A DNA stretch of 64,000 bases from Rhynchopus sp. YZ270_cl-10. Its lineage: Eukaryota; Euglenozoa; Diplonemea; Diplonemida; Diplonemidae. Made by a program: the position numbers and the translations under genes. How positions within the stretch are numbered: the first letter of the stretch is position 1; each line of letters opens with the position of its first letter. The stretch covers positions 1,240,001-1,304,000 of the forward strand of contig OZ037848.1 in NCBI GenBank assembly GCA_964035575.1. The letters run 5' to 3'. The notes below the pieces were generated by a model. The model made no database searches and was not told the DNA's origin. It worked only from the letters and a program-made list of their open reading frames with translations. Below, in pieces: positions 44,808-53,563 of the stretch.

Positions 44808-44849
44808 TGGTGACTAAGCACAGAGAGGCTTAGGTTCACCTTATGAAAC
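44808..44849 (+). repeat. Class A hairpin with compensatory change
   Basis: GGTGACTAAGCACAGAGAGG, CTTAGGTTCACCTT: GGTGA/TTCACC replaces GRTGA/TTCATC. Confidence 0.75.
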
Positions 44850-45520
44850 TATTTCCCATTTCTCTTTCCTTCGTGAGATTTATATATTTTTTTTGCCTTT
44901 ACTTGAATCAAAAAAAAGGACATGAAATGTCTTTGCACTGAAGTGAAGGGTTGGAAAAAGGCCACGGAGGGGTGACACGTGATTTTTTTTTTTCTTGTGT
45001 TCCTTTCTGTAGTACAGTATACCAAAATAGACAATGGAGATGTGTCTTGCATGGAAGCTGCACCAAATCAACAGATTAATCACAAAGGAGTACAAGAATT
45101 TTCAATCCGAAGGATATTTTTTTTCTTCATTCCCACCTGATTGTTGTTAACTAGAAATCCGAGACAAAAAAAAAAAAATGAAACTAAACCAAATAATAAT
45201 TCTGTTCCAAGTAATCACCGATAAACTACCGTTTACAAAAAAACGCAGCCAAAAAAAAGGGTGGTTTTCATCTGTTTTGGCGCAGCAAAAAAAACCTAAT
45301 GGCAAACGGCATCGAAAAATAATACAAAAAAAGCAGGATTTTTTTTTTGTCTGATTTTTGGTTGAACGTTTCAGGGGGAGAAAGGGCGATTTCTCCTGAC
45401 GAGTGCAAATAAAAATTTCACCACACCCCCCACCATCAACAAAGAACCACCGTCTCTGTTGCGAAGAGACAGCTAATTTTCAAACCCGGCGTGTTAGCCA
45501 TCTGATATGCGATAGTGGTA

Positions 45521-45556
45521 AAGACGTGTGTGCACATTGAGAGGCATATTCGCCTT
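45521..45556 (+). repeat. Class B hairpin with compensatory change
   Basis: AAGACGTGTGTGCACATTGA, GAGGCATATTCGCCTT: the TG/CA pairs are CG/CG. The leader CGATAGTGGTA is shared with 46876. Confidence 0.65.
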
Positions 45557-45574
45557 TAAAAGAAATTTTTTCCC

Positions 45575-45618
45575 CGATGACTAAGTACGAGAGGCTTAGG
45601 TTCATCTTATAAACTTTG
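45575..45618 (+). repeat. Class A hairpin
   Basis: CGATGACTAAGTACGAGAGG, CTTAGGTTCATCTT, ATAAACTTT. Confidence 0.8.
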
Positions 45619-45644
45619 CTACGTTTTCTTTTATTATTTTATTC

Positions 45645-45750
45645 CTACGAAGCTTGCAAAAGGAGAAATAGCACCGGTACGGTCGCTAAATCATTCAAAA
45701 AAAGGATCGCGCAATCAACGAAACTACTTCACTTACCTGATCCTACTATT
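45645..45750 (+). repeat. Dispersed repeat D, copy 5 (diverged)
   Basis: CTACGAAGCTTGCAAAAGGA, ACGGTCGCTAAATCAT, CGCAATCAACGAA, CTTACCTGATCCTACTATTT. Confidence 0.65.
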
Positions 45751-45942
45751 TTCTTTTGCAGCATCTGCGAACAAACCACCCCCACTCCAATTTTTCTCGC
45801 GGGTTAACTACCTAATCACCCACCCACACACACACACACACACAACCCCCCCTCCAGAAAAGGAATCCAACTATATAAAATCCCATGTTGGGTCTTTTTA
45901 CATGAATCGCCATTTTCTTTAAAGCCCCCTGCACCCTGCAAA

Positions 45943-46014
45943 CACTTCGTGGGGGTTCGATAACCCCCACGGTGTGCGTCAGTGCTCCTGCGTCTAAAAG
46001 GCGTTTTGCGCACT
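45943..46014 (+). repeat. Class C double hairpin with re-paired upper stem
   Basis: CACTTCGTGGGGGTT / AACCCCCACGGTGTG around CGAT, then AGTGCTCCTGCGTCTAAAAG, GCGTTTTGCGCACTTCACTC. Confidence 0.75.
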
Positions 46015-46148
46015 TCACTCTTTCTTCCACTTTGTATTTTCCTTGAGTTAAAAAGTGGTTTGAAGACCACCAAACCCCACCACTCTCAGGTAAAAATTAT
46101 GTGGTTCTTTTCCCGCATGCGATTGGTTATGTTTTTTTTCTTCTTCGT

Positions 46149-46194
46149 TGGTGGACAAAACTCCATCTTTCGATTGAAAATAATATTCTTAATC
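46149..46194 (+). repeat. Dispersed repeat J, copy 2
   Basis: GGTGGACAAAACTCCATCTT, CGATTGAAAATAATATTC; a class A hairpin follows 8 bp later. Confidence 0.6.
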
Positions 46195-46201
46195 TTTCTT
46201 C

Positions 46202-46249
46202 GGTGACTAATAAGCTAACGAGTCTAAACATGAGAGGCTTAGGTTCATC
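46202..46249 (+). repeat. Class A hairpin with long loop
   Basis: GGTGACTAATAAGC, ACATGAGAGGCTTAGGTTCA. Confidence 0.55.
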
Positions 46250-46567
46250 AGATTTTCTCTCTTCTCTCTCCTCATTTCTGCACAATCGCATTCAATTTTT
46301 TTGTTCGATACTTTTACTTTTTCTCCTTTGGTACCCTTCGGTGGATAGGACCCTTTAAACCGTCCATCTTTGAAGGTGACAGAACACTAGACGATTTTGA
46401 TTCTTCTTCTTATTAACTTGTCGAGGGAATGCTGGCAGGTGTCCTACACACACGGCCCAGCTTGTTTCAATTTTTTCTGAATTTCAGCAAAAATAAAAAG
46501 AAGAAAAAAAAATATTCATAATATCCATGATTCCACAATTTTCTCCTTCTCTGCAAACTCTTTTTTG

Positions 46568-46849
46568 CCTACAAGCGTAGCTTAAAGGAGAAAATAATTT
46601 CTCCGACTAACAAACAACCCCAAGTACACAACGGGAATACTATTTAGATACCCCCCTGCACACGGTTGGTATGTGGAAAGGAGCGAAAGCGCGTCCTGGC
46701 ACTGCCGCTTTTGCATGAAGTCTGTTGTCTCTTTCCCATGAAGAAGTGTGTTGGGACTGTCGCCAATCACCCTTACCAACAGGGTAATTGAGCAATCAAC
46801 GAAAAAAAAACCCCCTTTTCTCTCCTTTTACTTACCTATTTTGTTTAGA
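46568..46849 (+). repeat. Dispersed repeat D, copy 6 (interrupted)
   Basis: CTACAAGCGTAGCTTAAAGG starts it and TCGCCAATCACCCTTACCAA resumes at 46760. About 145 bp of unrelated sequence lie between, at the same point (after CTCCGA) where other copies have ATACGG. Confidence 0.7.
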
Positions 46850-46887
46850 TCTTCCACGCAGGGGGTTCTTTGAGAACGATAGTGGTA

Positions 46888-46930
46888 AAGATGCTGTGCG
46901 AGAGAGTGATGAGGCACTTTCGTCTTTATC
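46888..46930 (+). repeat. Class B hairpin
   Basis: AAGATGCTGTGCGAGAGAGT, GATGAGGCACTTTCGTCTT. Confidence 0.55.
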
Positions 46931-47113
46931 AGTTTTTTTTCTCTTTTTCTTTCTCTTTTTTTCTCGTTCAATCTATTTTTTTTGTAGTGTTTTCGACACT
47001 TCCCTTTTCTCCAATAGTATTTTGACTTCGTCGTGCTTCTCACGGTACGTATTTCCCTAACTACCCCCCCTCCACAGAAGAGGAATCGCATTTATTTTAA
47101 AACATTTTTTTTG

Positions 47114-47156
47114 AAGATGACTAAGCACGAGAGAGGGTCATCTTATAAACTTTTCA
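47114..47156 (+). repeat. Class A hairpin (short)
   Basis: AAGATGACTAAGCACGAGAG, AGGGTCATCTTATAAACTTT. Confidence 0.75.
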
Positions 47157-47280
47157 TTTTTTTATTTTCAACTTACCTTCCTTCACCCCCCCTGTAAGGG
47201 CAACCGTAGGTGAAGTAAGGTATAGTATTGAAATCGATGTGGGGGGGGAGTAAAGGGTCAATTTTACAAAACCAGATTTT

Positions 47281-47420
47281 GAGGAAAAATTTAGCCGAAA
47301 ATGGGCCCCACGTATAAGGAACCGGGCTCATATTTCTCAAAATTTAAGTGGTCAAAAAATTGTCCAATTTTCGAGATTGACCCCACCACTGCACGGGCGG
47401 AGCCCAAAAATGCAAATAAG
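47281..47420 (+). repeat. Repeat L, uninterrupted copy
   Basis: Same blocks as 9274-9368 plus 10212-10245, here continuous across CCCCACCACTGCACGGGCGG. The surrounding GTAAAGGGTC (47249) and GGACCCTTTTTAA (47421) hint that it is itself a Harbinger-like element, but the ends are uncertain. Confidence 0.7.
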
Positions 47421-47536
47421 GACCCTTTTTAATTTGTTCTCTTGAAATGTATAATTTCATGTTTTCGCGAAAAAAATTACAACTGACCCCTACAAGGGTT
47501 GAAGGAAGGTGGTTGAAAACAACAATACCAACAAGG

Positions 47537-47969
47537 ACAAGTAATTGCTAAGGAAAAACGGGTGTGATGTGGAAAACTCCGCGCGATTTTCGAAACCACC
47601 GTAGCATCCTGGCGATTTGCTGGAGGTGCTGATGGTGTGATCGATGTGTTGTAGTCTGTGCATTCTGTGTTCCTTCCGCACTGCTCCAACGACGACGACA
47701 ATGTGGGGAGCCTGTGGACAAAAACGAGCTGGAACACGCCGAGCCTGCCGAGCCGACGTCCAACAACGCTATCGAGCAGATGGTGCTGGACGAAGAGGAC
47801 AGCCCCCCTTCTTGAACGTTTCAGATGCTGGCGTCCCAGTGGGTCTGGCAGCTTACGAAGAGCGTTAGCATACCTGCAGAAGAGCAGAATGCTGGGCGTG
47901 TTGTAGATTATTTCTACAGGATGGAGTTCCACATCACACCCCGTTTTTTTTCCGATAGCAATTACTTGT
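47537..47969. mobile_element. 433-bp inverted-repeat element with a coding-like insert
   Basis: Ends ACAAGTAATTGCTA, GGTGTGATGTGGAA (inverted at the right with small gaps). The centre (about 47650-47820) is GC-richer; one + frame ends in EPVDKNELEHAEPAEPTSNN followed by AIEQMVLDEEDSPPS and a stop, and the minus strand is open across it too. It may be a captured host gene fragment. No target duplication found. Confidence 0.65.
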
Positions 47970-47995
47970 TTTTTATGAATATAATTTTTTCTTGT

Positions 47996-48028
47996 AGATG
48001 TGAGTGCGCGAGAGTGACTTTCATCGAA
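47996..48028 (+). repeat. Class B hairpin
   Basis: CTTGTAG leader; AGATGTGAGTGCGCGAGAGT, GACTTTCATCG. Confidence 0.55.
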
Positions 48029-48060
48029 CATTTTTTTCTTTTTCTTTTTGCTTGCGTGGT

Positions 48061-48144
48061 CCACCTGATTTTTACCCCGCGTATAGGCGCGTAAAGGCGT
48101 GTACGGCCCTATACGCGCCTATACGCGGGGTAAAAATCAGGTGG
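48061..48144. mobile_element. CCACCTGATTT MITE
   Basis: CCACCTGATTTTTACCCCGC and its exact complement bound 84 bp of CGTATAGGCGCG-like palindromes. Flanks GTGGT and GTGGC are nearly duplicated. Close relative of 11278-11413. Confidence 0.8.
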
Positions 48145-48363
48145 GTGGCAAGAAGATTATTCAAAAAAAAATTGCTCTTTCGGGTTGAAGACGACCTGTC
48201 TATACCTTCTGTAGTCTTAGGGCTGCATTTGGTGCATATCTTTACCCAGCTGGTGTAAAGTTACTGTTGACACAAAAAACATAGAGAAGTGACCAATAGT
48301 TCACCTGACTGTACAAGGATTATGACCAGTCCGTGTAGCAAAAAAAAAAATTTTTTTTTTTTT

Positions 48364-48402
48364 GAGATGACCAGCCAGTTGGCGAGAGGCTTAGGTTCAT
48401 CT
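48364..48402 (+). repeat. Class A hairpin
   Basis: GAGATGACCAGCCAGTTGGC, GAGAGGCTTAGGTTCATCTT. The left inner arm has changed and no longer matches the right. Confidence 0.55.
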
Positions 48403-48510
48403 TATACGCTTTATTTTTTGAGTCCATGTTCACAGCTTGGGTTCATCCAACAAAATTATTTTTCTTTTGAGTGACTCAGTGTTCTGCAGGTCGTTCGCAA
48501 AGTTTTGTTA

Positions 48511-48556
48511 AAGGTGACTAATTATTAAGCGTGTGTGTGGTAGCTTAGTTCATCTT
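48511..48556 (+). repeat. Class A hairpin with long loop
   Basis: AAGGTGACTAATTATTAAGC, GTAGCTTAGTTCATCTT. Confidence 0.6.
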
Positions 48557-48591
48557 TACAACCCTTCTTTCTTACCCCCCCACTCAGGCAC

Positions 48592-48618
48592 ACGGTATTT
48601 ATATCGTTCAACTTTTCT
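48592..48618 (+). repeat. Minimal class B-like hairpin
   Basis: ACGGTAT/ATATCGT then TTCAACTTTT. Confidence 0.4.
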
Positions 48619-48720
48619 AGTTCTTTTAATATTTCTTTCCCACGCCTGTAGCCCCACGACAGATACAGTTCTGTTTTTGATGATGCCCCATTTTTTTTTC
48701 TCGACGTGAAATTGTCCCGA

Positions 48721-48805
48721 GTGATGGATCCGAGAAACTGAATTTTTGATGTCACGAGCGAGCGAGTGACATCAAATTAGCTACTTAGTTTCTCGGATCC
48801 ATCAC
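48721..48805. repeat. 85-bp palindromic MITE or hairpin
   Basis: GTGATGGATCCGAGAAACT and its exact complement bound an inner TTGATGTCAC/GTGACATCAA stem. It ends 32 bp before the Harbinger-like element. Confidence 0.7.
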
Positions 48806-48837
48806 CTCAGTGAAGAAAAGTCTACTTTTCCTCATAA

Positions 48838-50039
48838 GGGTACTCTCACTTTTTCTTTTGTTTCTTGTCCCCGCCCGCTCGGATTTTTCAGGGAGGAAAA
48901 AAAAAAAAAGTGGGCAAAAAAAAAAAAGTGTACAGGGTTTCCACCAAGGTGGGACCATGCCCACCCCATTATTTTTTCCAGAAAAATCCGGATTTTCACA
49001 GGGTTCGGGGGGTACATGGTGACCCCCGAGAAAAATGGGCTTTGGAGGTTGTAGATGACTCCGCATGACCCCCTGTGGTCATGCGACCAGAGCATTTGGC
49101 ACGTTGTAGCCGGGCAAGTAGTGGAGTTCATCCTAGGGTGTCTACACTAATACAACCAAGTTTTCAAAAAAGAAAAAAGTAGCGTACCGTGCGCCTGCGG
49201 CGCTGTGTTGCTGACTACTGCAACATCCCCACAAGGTAGAGAACTGCACGCTCCAATCTGAGCCCCACGGTGGAGAGCAATCGGCTCGTGCAATCAAAAG
49301 AAATGGCACGAGTAAAAAAAGTTGGTAACGTGCGCCTGCGGCGCTGCCTGTTTTCTACCAGTTCTACAGGCGAACACTTGGCCCCCCTTTACCTTACACT
49401 GACGGGTTTTGACCAAAACCAAAAACTTGTCTATTTTGGCAAATTGACCCCACCACACAACGGACGGATTCCGGAAATGCCAATGCCGGTGTTTTCGGGC
49501 ACTTTCGTGTTTTCAGATGTCAGGATCAGGGAGAGAAAATCTGGTTTTGGGATTCCCTACATGGATTTTGACCAAAACCAAGAATTTGGCCATTTCGGTA
49601 AAGTGACCCCACCCTGGCCACCACAGCGCGGACGGGTTCCGGAAATGCCAACCGTGGTACGTTTTGGGGCTGAAAACCCACTTTATTCAGGGGAAAAAAT
49701 TGCTTCCAAATGTCGGAATTTTCCGAATTTTCCGGAAAATTTCCAGAATTAGACTGAAAATGACCCTTGTTTACGAGTATGGGTTCATATTTTGCGAAAA
49801 TTTAAGTCACTGAAATTTTGTCCATTTTTCCGTATATCCCCCACCACAAGCCGGGATTGGCTCGGAACTGCAACAAAACGCCCTCTTGGGCGGAAAAAAT
49901 ACCGCACAGGTTTTTTTTTCCCCCTTCACTTTTTTTTTCCTCCACTTTTTTTTTTTGCTTCACTTTTTTTTTCCCGCCCGCCCGCTCGGATTTTTGGGAA
50001 GCCCAAGGACAAGAAACAAAAGAAAAAGTGTGAGTACCC
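48838..50039. mobile_element. Harbinger-like 1.2-kb non-autonomous element
   Basis: TAA (48835-48837 and 50040-50042) flanks GGGTACTC; the TIRs continue CACTTTTTCTTTTGTTTC for about 33 bp with one mismatch. A TWA target with GGG ends is typical of PIF/Harbinger. Inside are two tandem blocks (near 49412 and 49563) of TTTTGACCAAAACCAA followed by TGACCCCACC, related to repeat L. No transposase. Confidence 0.83.
49120..49168 (+). repeat. Dispersed repeat I, copy 2
   Basis: Same block order as 1745-1796; lies inside the Harbinger-like element. Confidence 0.5.
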
Positions 50040-50342
50040 TAAATAGTTAAAAAATTCTGACAAACGGGGTCAGCCACCGTGCACCGTGGTCTCACTCAAC
50101 CGTCATCTTGCCTCCTTTTTTTGTTTTATTTCTTTCCCCCCCCTCTTTTGCATTCGTACAAAAAATGTAAGAGTCAATAGTCGCACGTCAATAAAATACT
50201 AAAAAAGGCATAAAATGCCCAAAGAGCACCAACACGAACAGAGCAAAAAAAAGCAACTGATTTTCAACATTCGTCCGCAGTTTTGCTTCTCGTCGTGCTA
50301 TGCTCTAATCATTATTTCTGATATAATCCCGTTTTTTTTTTT

Positions 50343-50450
50343 TTACAGTTTCCCTGTCGGCAACTCCCAAATGCAACACTCCGGGGTTCGATAACCCCGC
50401 GGAGTGTCAGTGCCTGCGTCCGAGAGGCGTTTTGCACTATCAACTTCACT
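50343..50450 (+). repeat. Class C double hairpin, long form
   Basis: A T-run and ACAG precede TTTCCCTGTCGGCAACTCCC. Upper stem CACTCCGCGGGG-type around TTCGATAA, then AGTGCCTGCGTCCGAGAGGC, GTTTTGCACTATCAACTTCA. About 85% like 39483-39585 by eye. Confidence 0.82.
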
Positions 50451-50457
50451 TTATTTT

Positions 50458-50512
50458 GTGCTCTGCGTCCGCCGATGAACGGTGAGGCGTTTCCACTTTC
50501 AACTTTTCTTTT
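50458..50512 (+). repeat. Class C hairpin
   Basis: GTGCTCTGCGTCCGCCGATG, AACGGTGAGGCGTTTCCACT, TTCAACTTTT; directly follows the double hairpin. Confidence 0.75.
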
Positions 50513-50924
50513 GTTATGAAATAATTTTTGTTTTTTAAATTCACCACGTCGCATTTTACCCAACTAGCCTTCTCTGTCGCGCAGATGAAGGGGGAATGTG
50601 GTCTCTGTGTAGCGGCGCGTGTCACGTGTCACATACTGTTCAGTAGCGTGAAGGTGGCGAATATCTGCGTTGTAATTGTCTGACAAAAATTTCTTGTAGG
50701 TTCCAGCAATAGAAAAATAATAAATATGGGGTACTCGAGGGACCCCGTCTTTAATACAAATCCCTCTGGAAAGACACATCATGTCAACGATGTGTGTCCG
50801 GTTTATTGAAGCCTTTCTTAAGATTTTCAAAAAAAAGCGATCGCAAAAAATAGAGTCCTAAGGTCGGTATTTTAGGCGATTGTCGATACAAAAAAGGGCG
50901 CCAGACAAAAACAATTTTTACCAC
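50513..50924. other. Gene-free stretch
   Basis: Nothing recognised except a repeat D-like scrap at 50868-50898 (GGCGATTGTCGATACAAAAA), also present at 38355-38378. Confidence 0.4.
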
Positions 50925-50926
50925 TA

Positions 50927-51041
50927 CGGCGGACTGGTCAGGGACATACTATTAGTGCTACTTGTCCAAATGACTAGTGTTTAACTTACTTTGGTCGTTA
51001 CGACTAGTAGTGCCACTAGTAGTCCCCCTGACAGTCCGCCG
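50927..51041. mobile_element. 115-bp TA-flanked MITE
   Basis: TA (50925-50926, 51042-51043) flanks CGGCGGACTG inverted ends, followed inside by GTCAGGG. Related to 17784-17920. Confidence 0.75.
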
Positions 51042-51043
51042 TA

Positions 51044-51134
51044 CACGACGGTGAAGTAAATAACTTGACTTGTGGTTTCACGGTTGGTTTACAACGGTGA
51101 AACCACAAGTCAAGTTATTTCCTTCACCGTCGTG
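51044..51134. mobile_element. 91-bp TA-flanked palindromic MITE
   Basis: TA (51042-51043, shared with the element before, and 51135-51136) flanks CACGACGGTGAA. Nearly the whole element is one palindrome, with AACTTGACTTGTGGTTTCAC in the stem. Confidence 0.78.
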
Positions 51135-51314
51135 TAACCTTCTTCTCAACCCCACCCCCTACCCCCGACCAATTGGAGGTTCAAATCGTTGTGCGAACAA
51201 AACGGCATTCGAGACGTCGCCAAAGGGTGTTGTGTTGGTATACACAAAACAGGGGTTGTGTTCCTTATAAAAAAAAAATGTGTGCAGGTGTCATGATTTC
51301 CTATAGTTCATGTA

Positions 51315-51350
51315 AAGGTGCCTAAGCACTATGAGGCTTAAGTTTATCTT
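51315..51350 (+). repeat. Class A hairpin
   Basis: AAGGTGCCTAAGCACTATGA, GGCTTAAGTTTATCTT. Confidence 0.65.
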
Positions 51351-51414
51351 AGAGAATATCTTCTTAGATTTATGACTAAATTGATCCGAAACAAGAAGAA
51401 AAGCTGAGATGTTC

Positions 51415-51445
<31 letters not shown>

Positions 51446-51504
51446 GTACGCACGGTGCGGTCTGTCGTGCTTGGAGTGTGTAAATAACGGACTTACCCCC
51501 TGAG

Positions 51505-51630
51505 TCCGACAGTCGGACCCCCTGAGTCCGACAGACGGACTCAGGGGTCCGTCTGTCGGACTCTGGAGTCCGACAGACGGACTCTGGAGTCCGACTGTCG
51601 GACTCTGGGGTCCGACAGTCGGACCCAAAA
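51505..51630. repeat. Left GTCCGACTGTCGGAC palindrome array
   Basis: Units GAGTCCGACAGTCGGACCCC and complements follow one another. The right counterpart is at 55083-55220. Confidence 0.88.
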
Positions 51631-52022
51631 AAAAAAATTTTTTTTTTTTTGGGCCGAAAAAAAAAATTTTTTTTTTGGCCAAAAAAATTTTTTTGGCCGA
51701 AAATCGCCTTGTATAGCCACTACAGTACACATGGTTTTACCAAAATAGCCGTATTTTGGCTGAAAATTTGACTTGAAAATTTTTTTCATTGTTTGGTCAA
51801 TCTGAGGTTTTCTTTGAATTTTTTGGGCCATTTTATGACCTACTACACCCAATTTTTGGGGGATTTTTTTTTTCTTGGTCAAAAAATAGCGCTTGTTGCC
51901 TACTACTGGGTATAGGCTTGTTCAGAGGTGTGTATTTGGTGTACCCAGACATGGTCAAAACACATGAATTTTGCGTTTTTTTGCATTTTTAGGTTCTCGA
52001 CCAACCAGGGGGCGACCAATTT

Positions 52023-52406
52023 GGGTACTGGGTACTGGGTACTGGGTACTGGGTACTGGGTACTGGGTACTGGGTACTGGGTACTGGGTACTGGGTACTG
52101 GGTACTGGGTACTGGGTACTGGGTACTGGGTACTGGGTACTGGGTACTGGGTACTGGGTACTGGGTACTGGGTACTGGGTACTGGGTACTGGGTACTGGG
52201 TACTGGGTACTGGGTACTGGGTACTGGGTACTGGGTACTGGGTACTGGGTACTGGATACTGGGTACTGGGTACTGGGTACTGGGTACTGGGTACTGGGTA
52301 CTGGGTACTGGGTACTGGGTACTGGGTACTGGGTACTGGGTACTGGGTACTGGGTACTGGGTACTGGGTACTGGGTACTGGGTACTGGGTACTGGGTACT
52401 GGGTAC
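52023..52406 (+). repeat. (TGGGTAC)n microsatellite
   Basis: About 54 heptamers with one visible variant. It lies inside the 51451-55243 element. The G-rich unit superficially resembles a telomere repeat, but it is internal and flanked by transposon DNA. Confidence 0.95.
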
Positions 52407-52596
52407 CAAGAGAAGGCAGCTTGACAGCAGCGAAGGCGGAGGCTACGGGGAAGACAAGGTATGTAAATGTTTAACTTTCAGTTACTTGTGTAGATGCAAA
52501 CAACACACCCAGTGGTTTGCAGCATTTTATTTTCTTGTGTGCTTTCTCTTCTTTGAATCGAAAGTATGTGAACCTTATTACATCATGATACAATGC

Positions 52597-52762
52597 AACG
52601 AGGCCGAAACAGCCTCACTAAGGCCTCTGAAAATAAATGTTCAGACTTGGCACTTACTTATGTTTAGGTGCGCCTCAACCACACGCTTGAATATATTTAA
52701 TTTGCCACACCTCAGATAGATTTTCCAGATATGCCTATGTTCAGGTGTTCCAGGCCTCGTCA
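52597..52762. mobile_element. Diverged copy of the 14321-14466 MITE
   Basis: CAACGAGGCCGAAACAGCCT at the left, CTCAGATAGATTTTCCAG and CCAGGCCTCGT at the right. Confidence 0.6.
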
Positions 52763-53335
52763 CAAATAGACAAAAAAACAAAAGCCAAAACAACAGAGAG
52801 AGAGCCAACAATTTTTTATCTCACTTGTGTAATAATGTTTAGCCGCGTTTTCGAAATTCCTTCCTGGAGATTACACAAAATACAGTAGACATTATCTCCG
52901 CACACAAAGAACAAAACAAAACCCATGCCGAGAGTAGGCGCAAAAGCAATGTGGAGGAGATCTGCGCATGCAACCAAAAGGGTTGCAGTCATAGGACTTC
53001 GAGGAACTGTTCACCATACCCAACCTTGACGCCCCGTACTAGGTGATAATAACTATTTATTCGAGTGAAATAAGAACTATATTATTTCACGCGCCACTAA
53101 AAAGGTGCCCGAGTGCGTTATTTCCCGAGCGAAGCGAGGGGAATAAGAGTGAGAGTCACGAGGGTGCCTTTTTAGTGGCAAGTGCAAGAAAATGTTCTTA
53201 TTTCACTCAATATGTAATTTTATTCCACAAGTGAAAAACGTATTTATAGGTGTAAACAGTGGAACGTTGAGCCCACGCTCCACCCCTCACACCACCACAC
53301 TTCAAATTACAGATTATTTATTGCCTCTTACACAC

Positions 53336-53563
53336 ATGCCTAAACCCACGCGCAAGTTTGCGGAGATGGAGGATGCATATGACAACTTGTTCGACGACAT
53401 GAACAGTGGTGTGCAGTACAGGAAAACATGGGACGATTTCCTCCGTTTCAACAGACTTTCAGGAGCGAACGAGCCCAGGGAAGAACACGTCGTGTCCTTC
53501 AGATCACTCCGTGATCTTTTATTTCACTCCCCCACCCAATCCTTCACGATTTGCGTGAAATAA
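53336..53563 (+). CDS. 75-aa ORF remnant inside the CAC-ended transposon
   Basis: Begins MPKPTRKFAEMEDAYDNLFD and contains YRKTWDDFLRF, which looks like the N-terminal helical segment of a DNA-binding or recombinase protein. A similar block (VYKKKWDEFLRF) can be read on the opposite strand near 54110-54190, so two related gene remnants face each other. GC-rich codon use contrasts with its surroundings. GTGAAATAA repeats flank it at 53068-53100 and 53557-53580. The family is unknown. Confidence 0.45.
   Translation: MPKPTRKFAEMEDAYDNLFDDMNSGVQYRKTWDDFLRFNRLSGANEPREEHVVSFRSLRDLLFHSPTQSFTICVK

Larger units (their letters stand above)
44418..47536. other. Gene-free stretch
   Basis: Dense in structured repeats (classes A, B, C, repeats D and J) and A/T runs; repeat L lies at 47281-47420. 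No supported gene. Confidence 0.55.

Noticed and set aside
47477-48064. 195-codon minus-strand open frame
   Set aside because: It crosses both ends of the 433-bp element and flanking DNA, so it cannot be one conserved gene; only the centre is coding-like.
52023-52406. Telomere or internal telomere-like tract
   Set aside because: The TGGGTAC unit lies inside a transposon with both ends present, and no other telomeric feature exists.
51903-52719. GTGYWVL and VPSTQYP repeat proteins
   Set aside because: Coded by the (TGGGTAC)n microsatellite. The + frame continues past the array without coding character.
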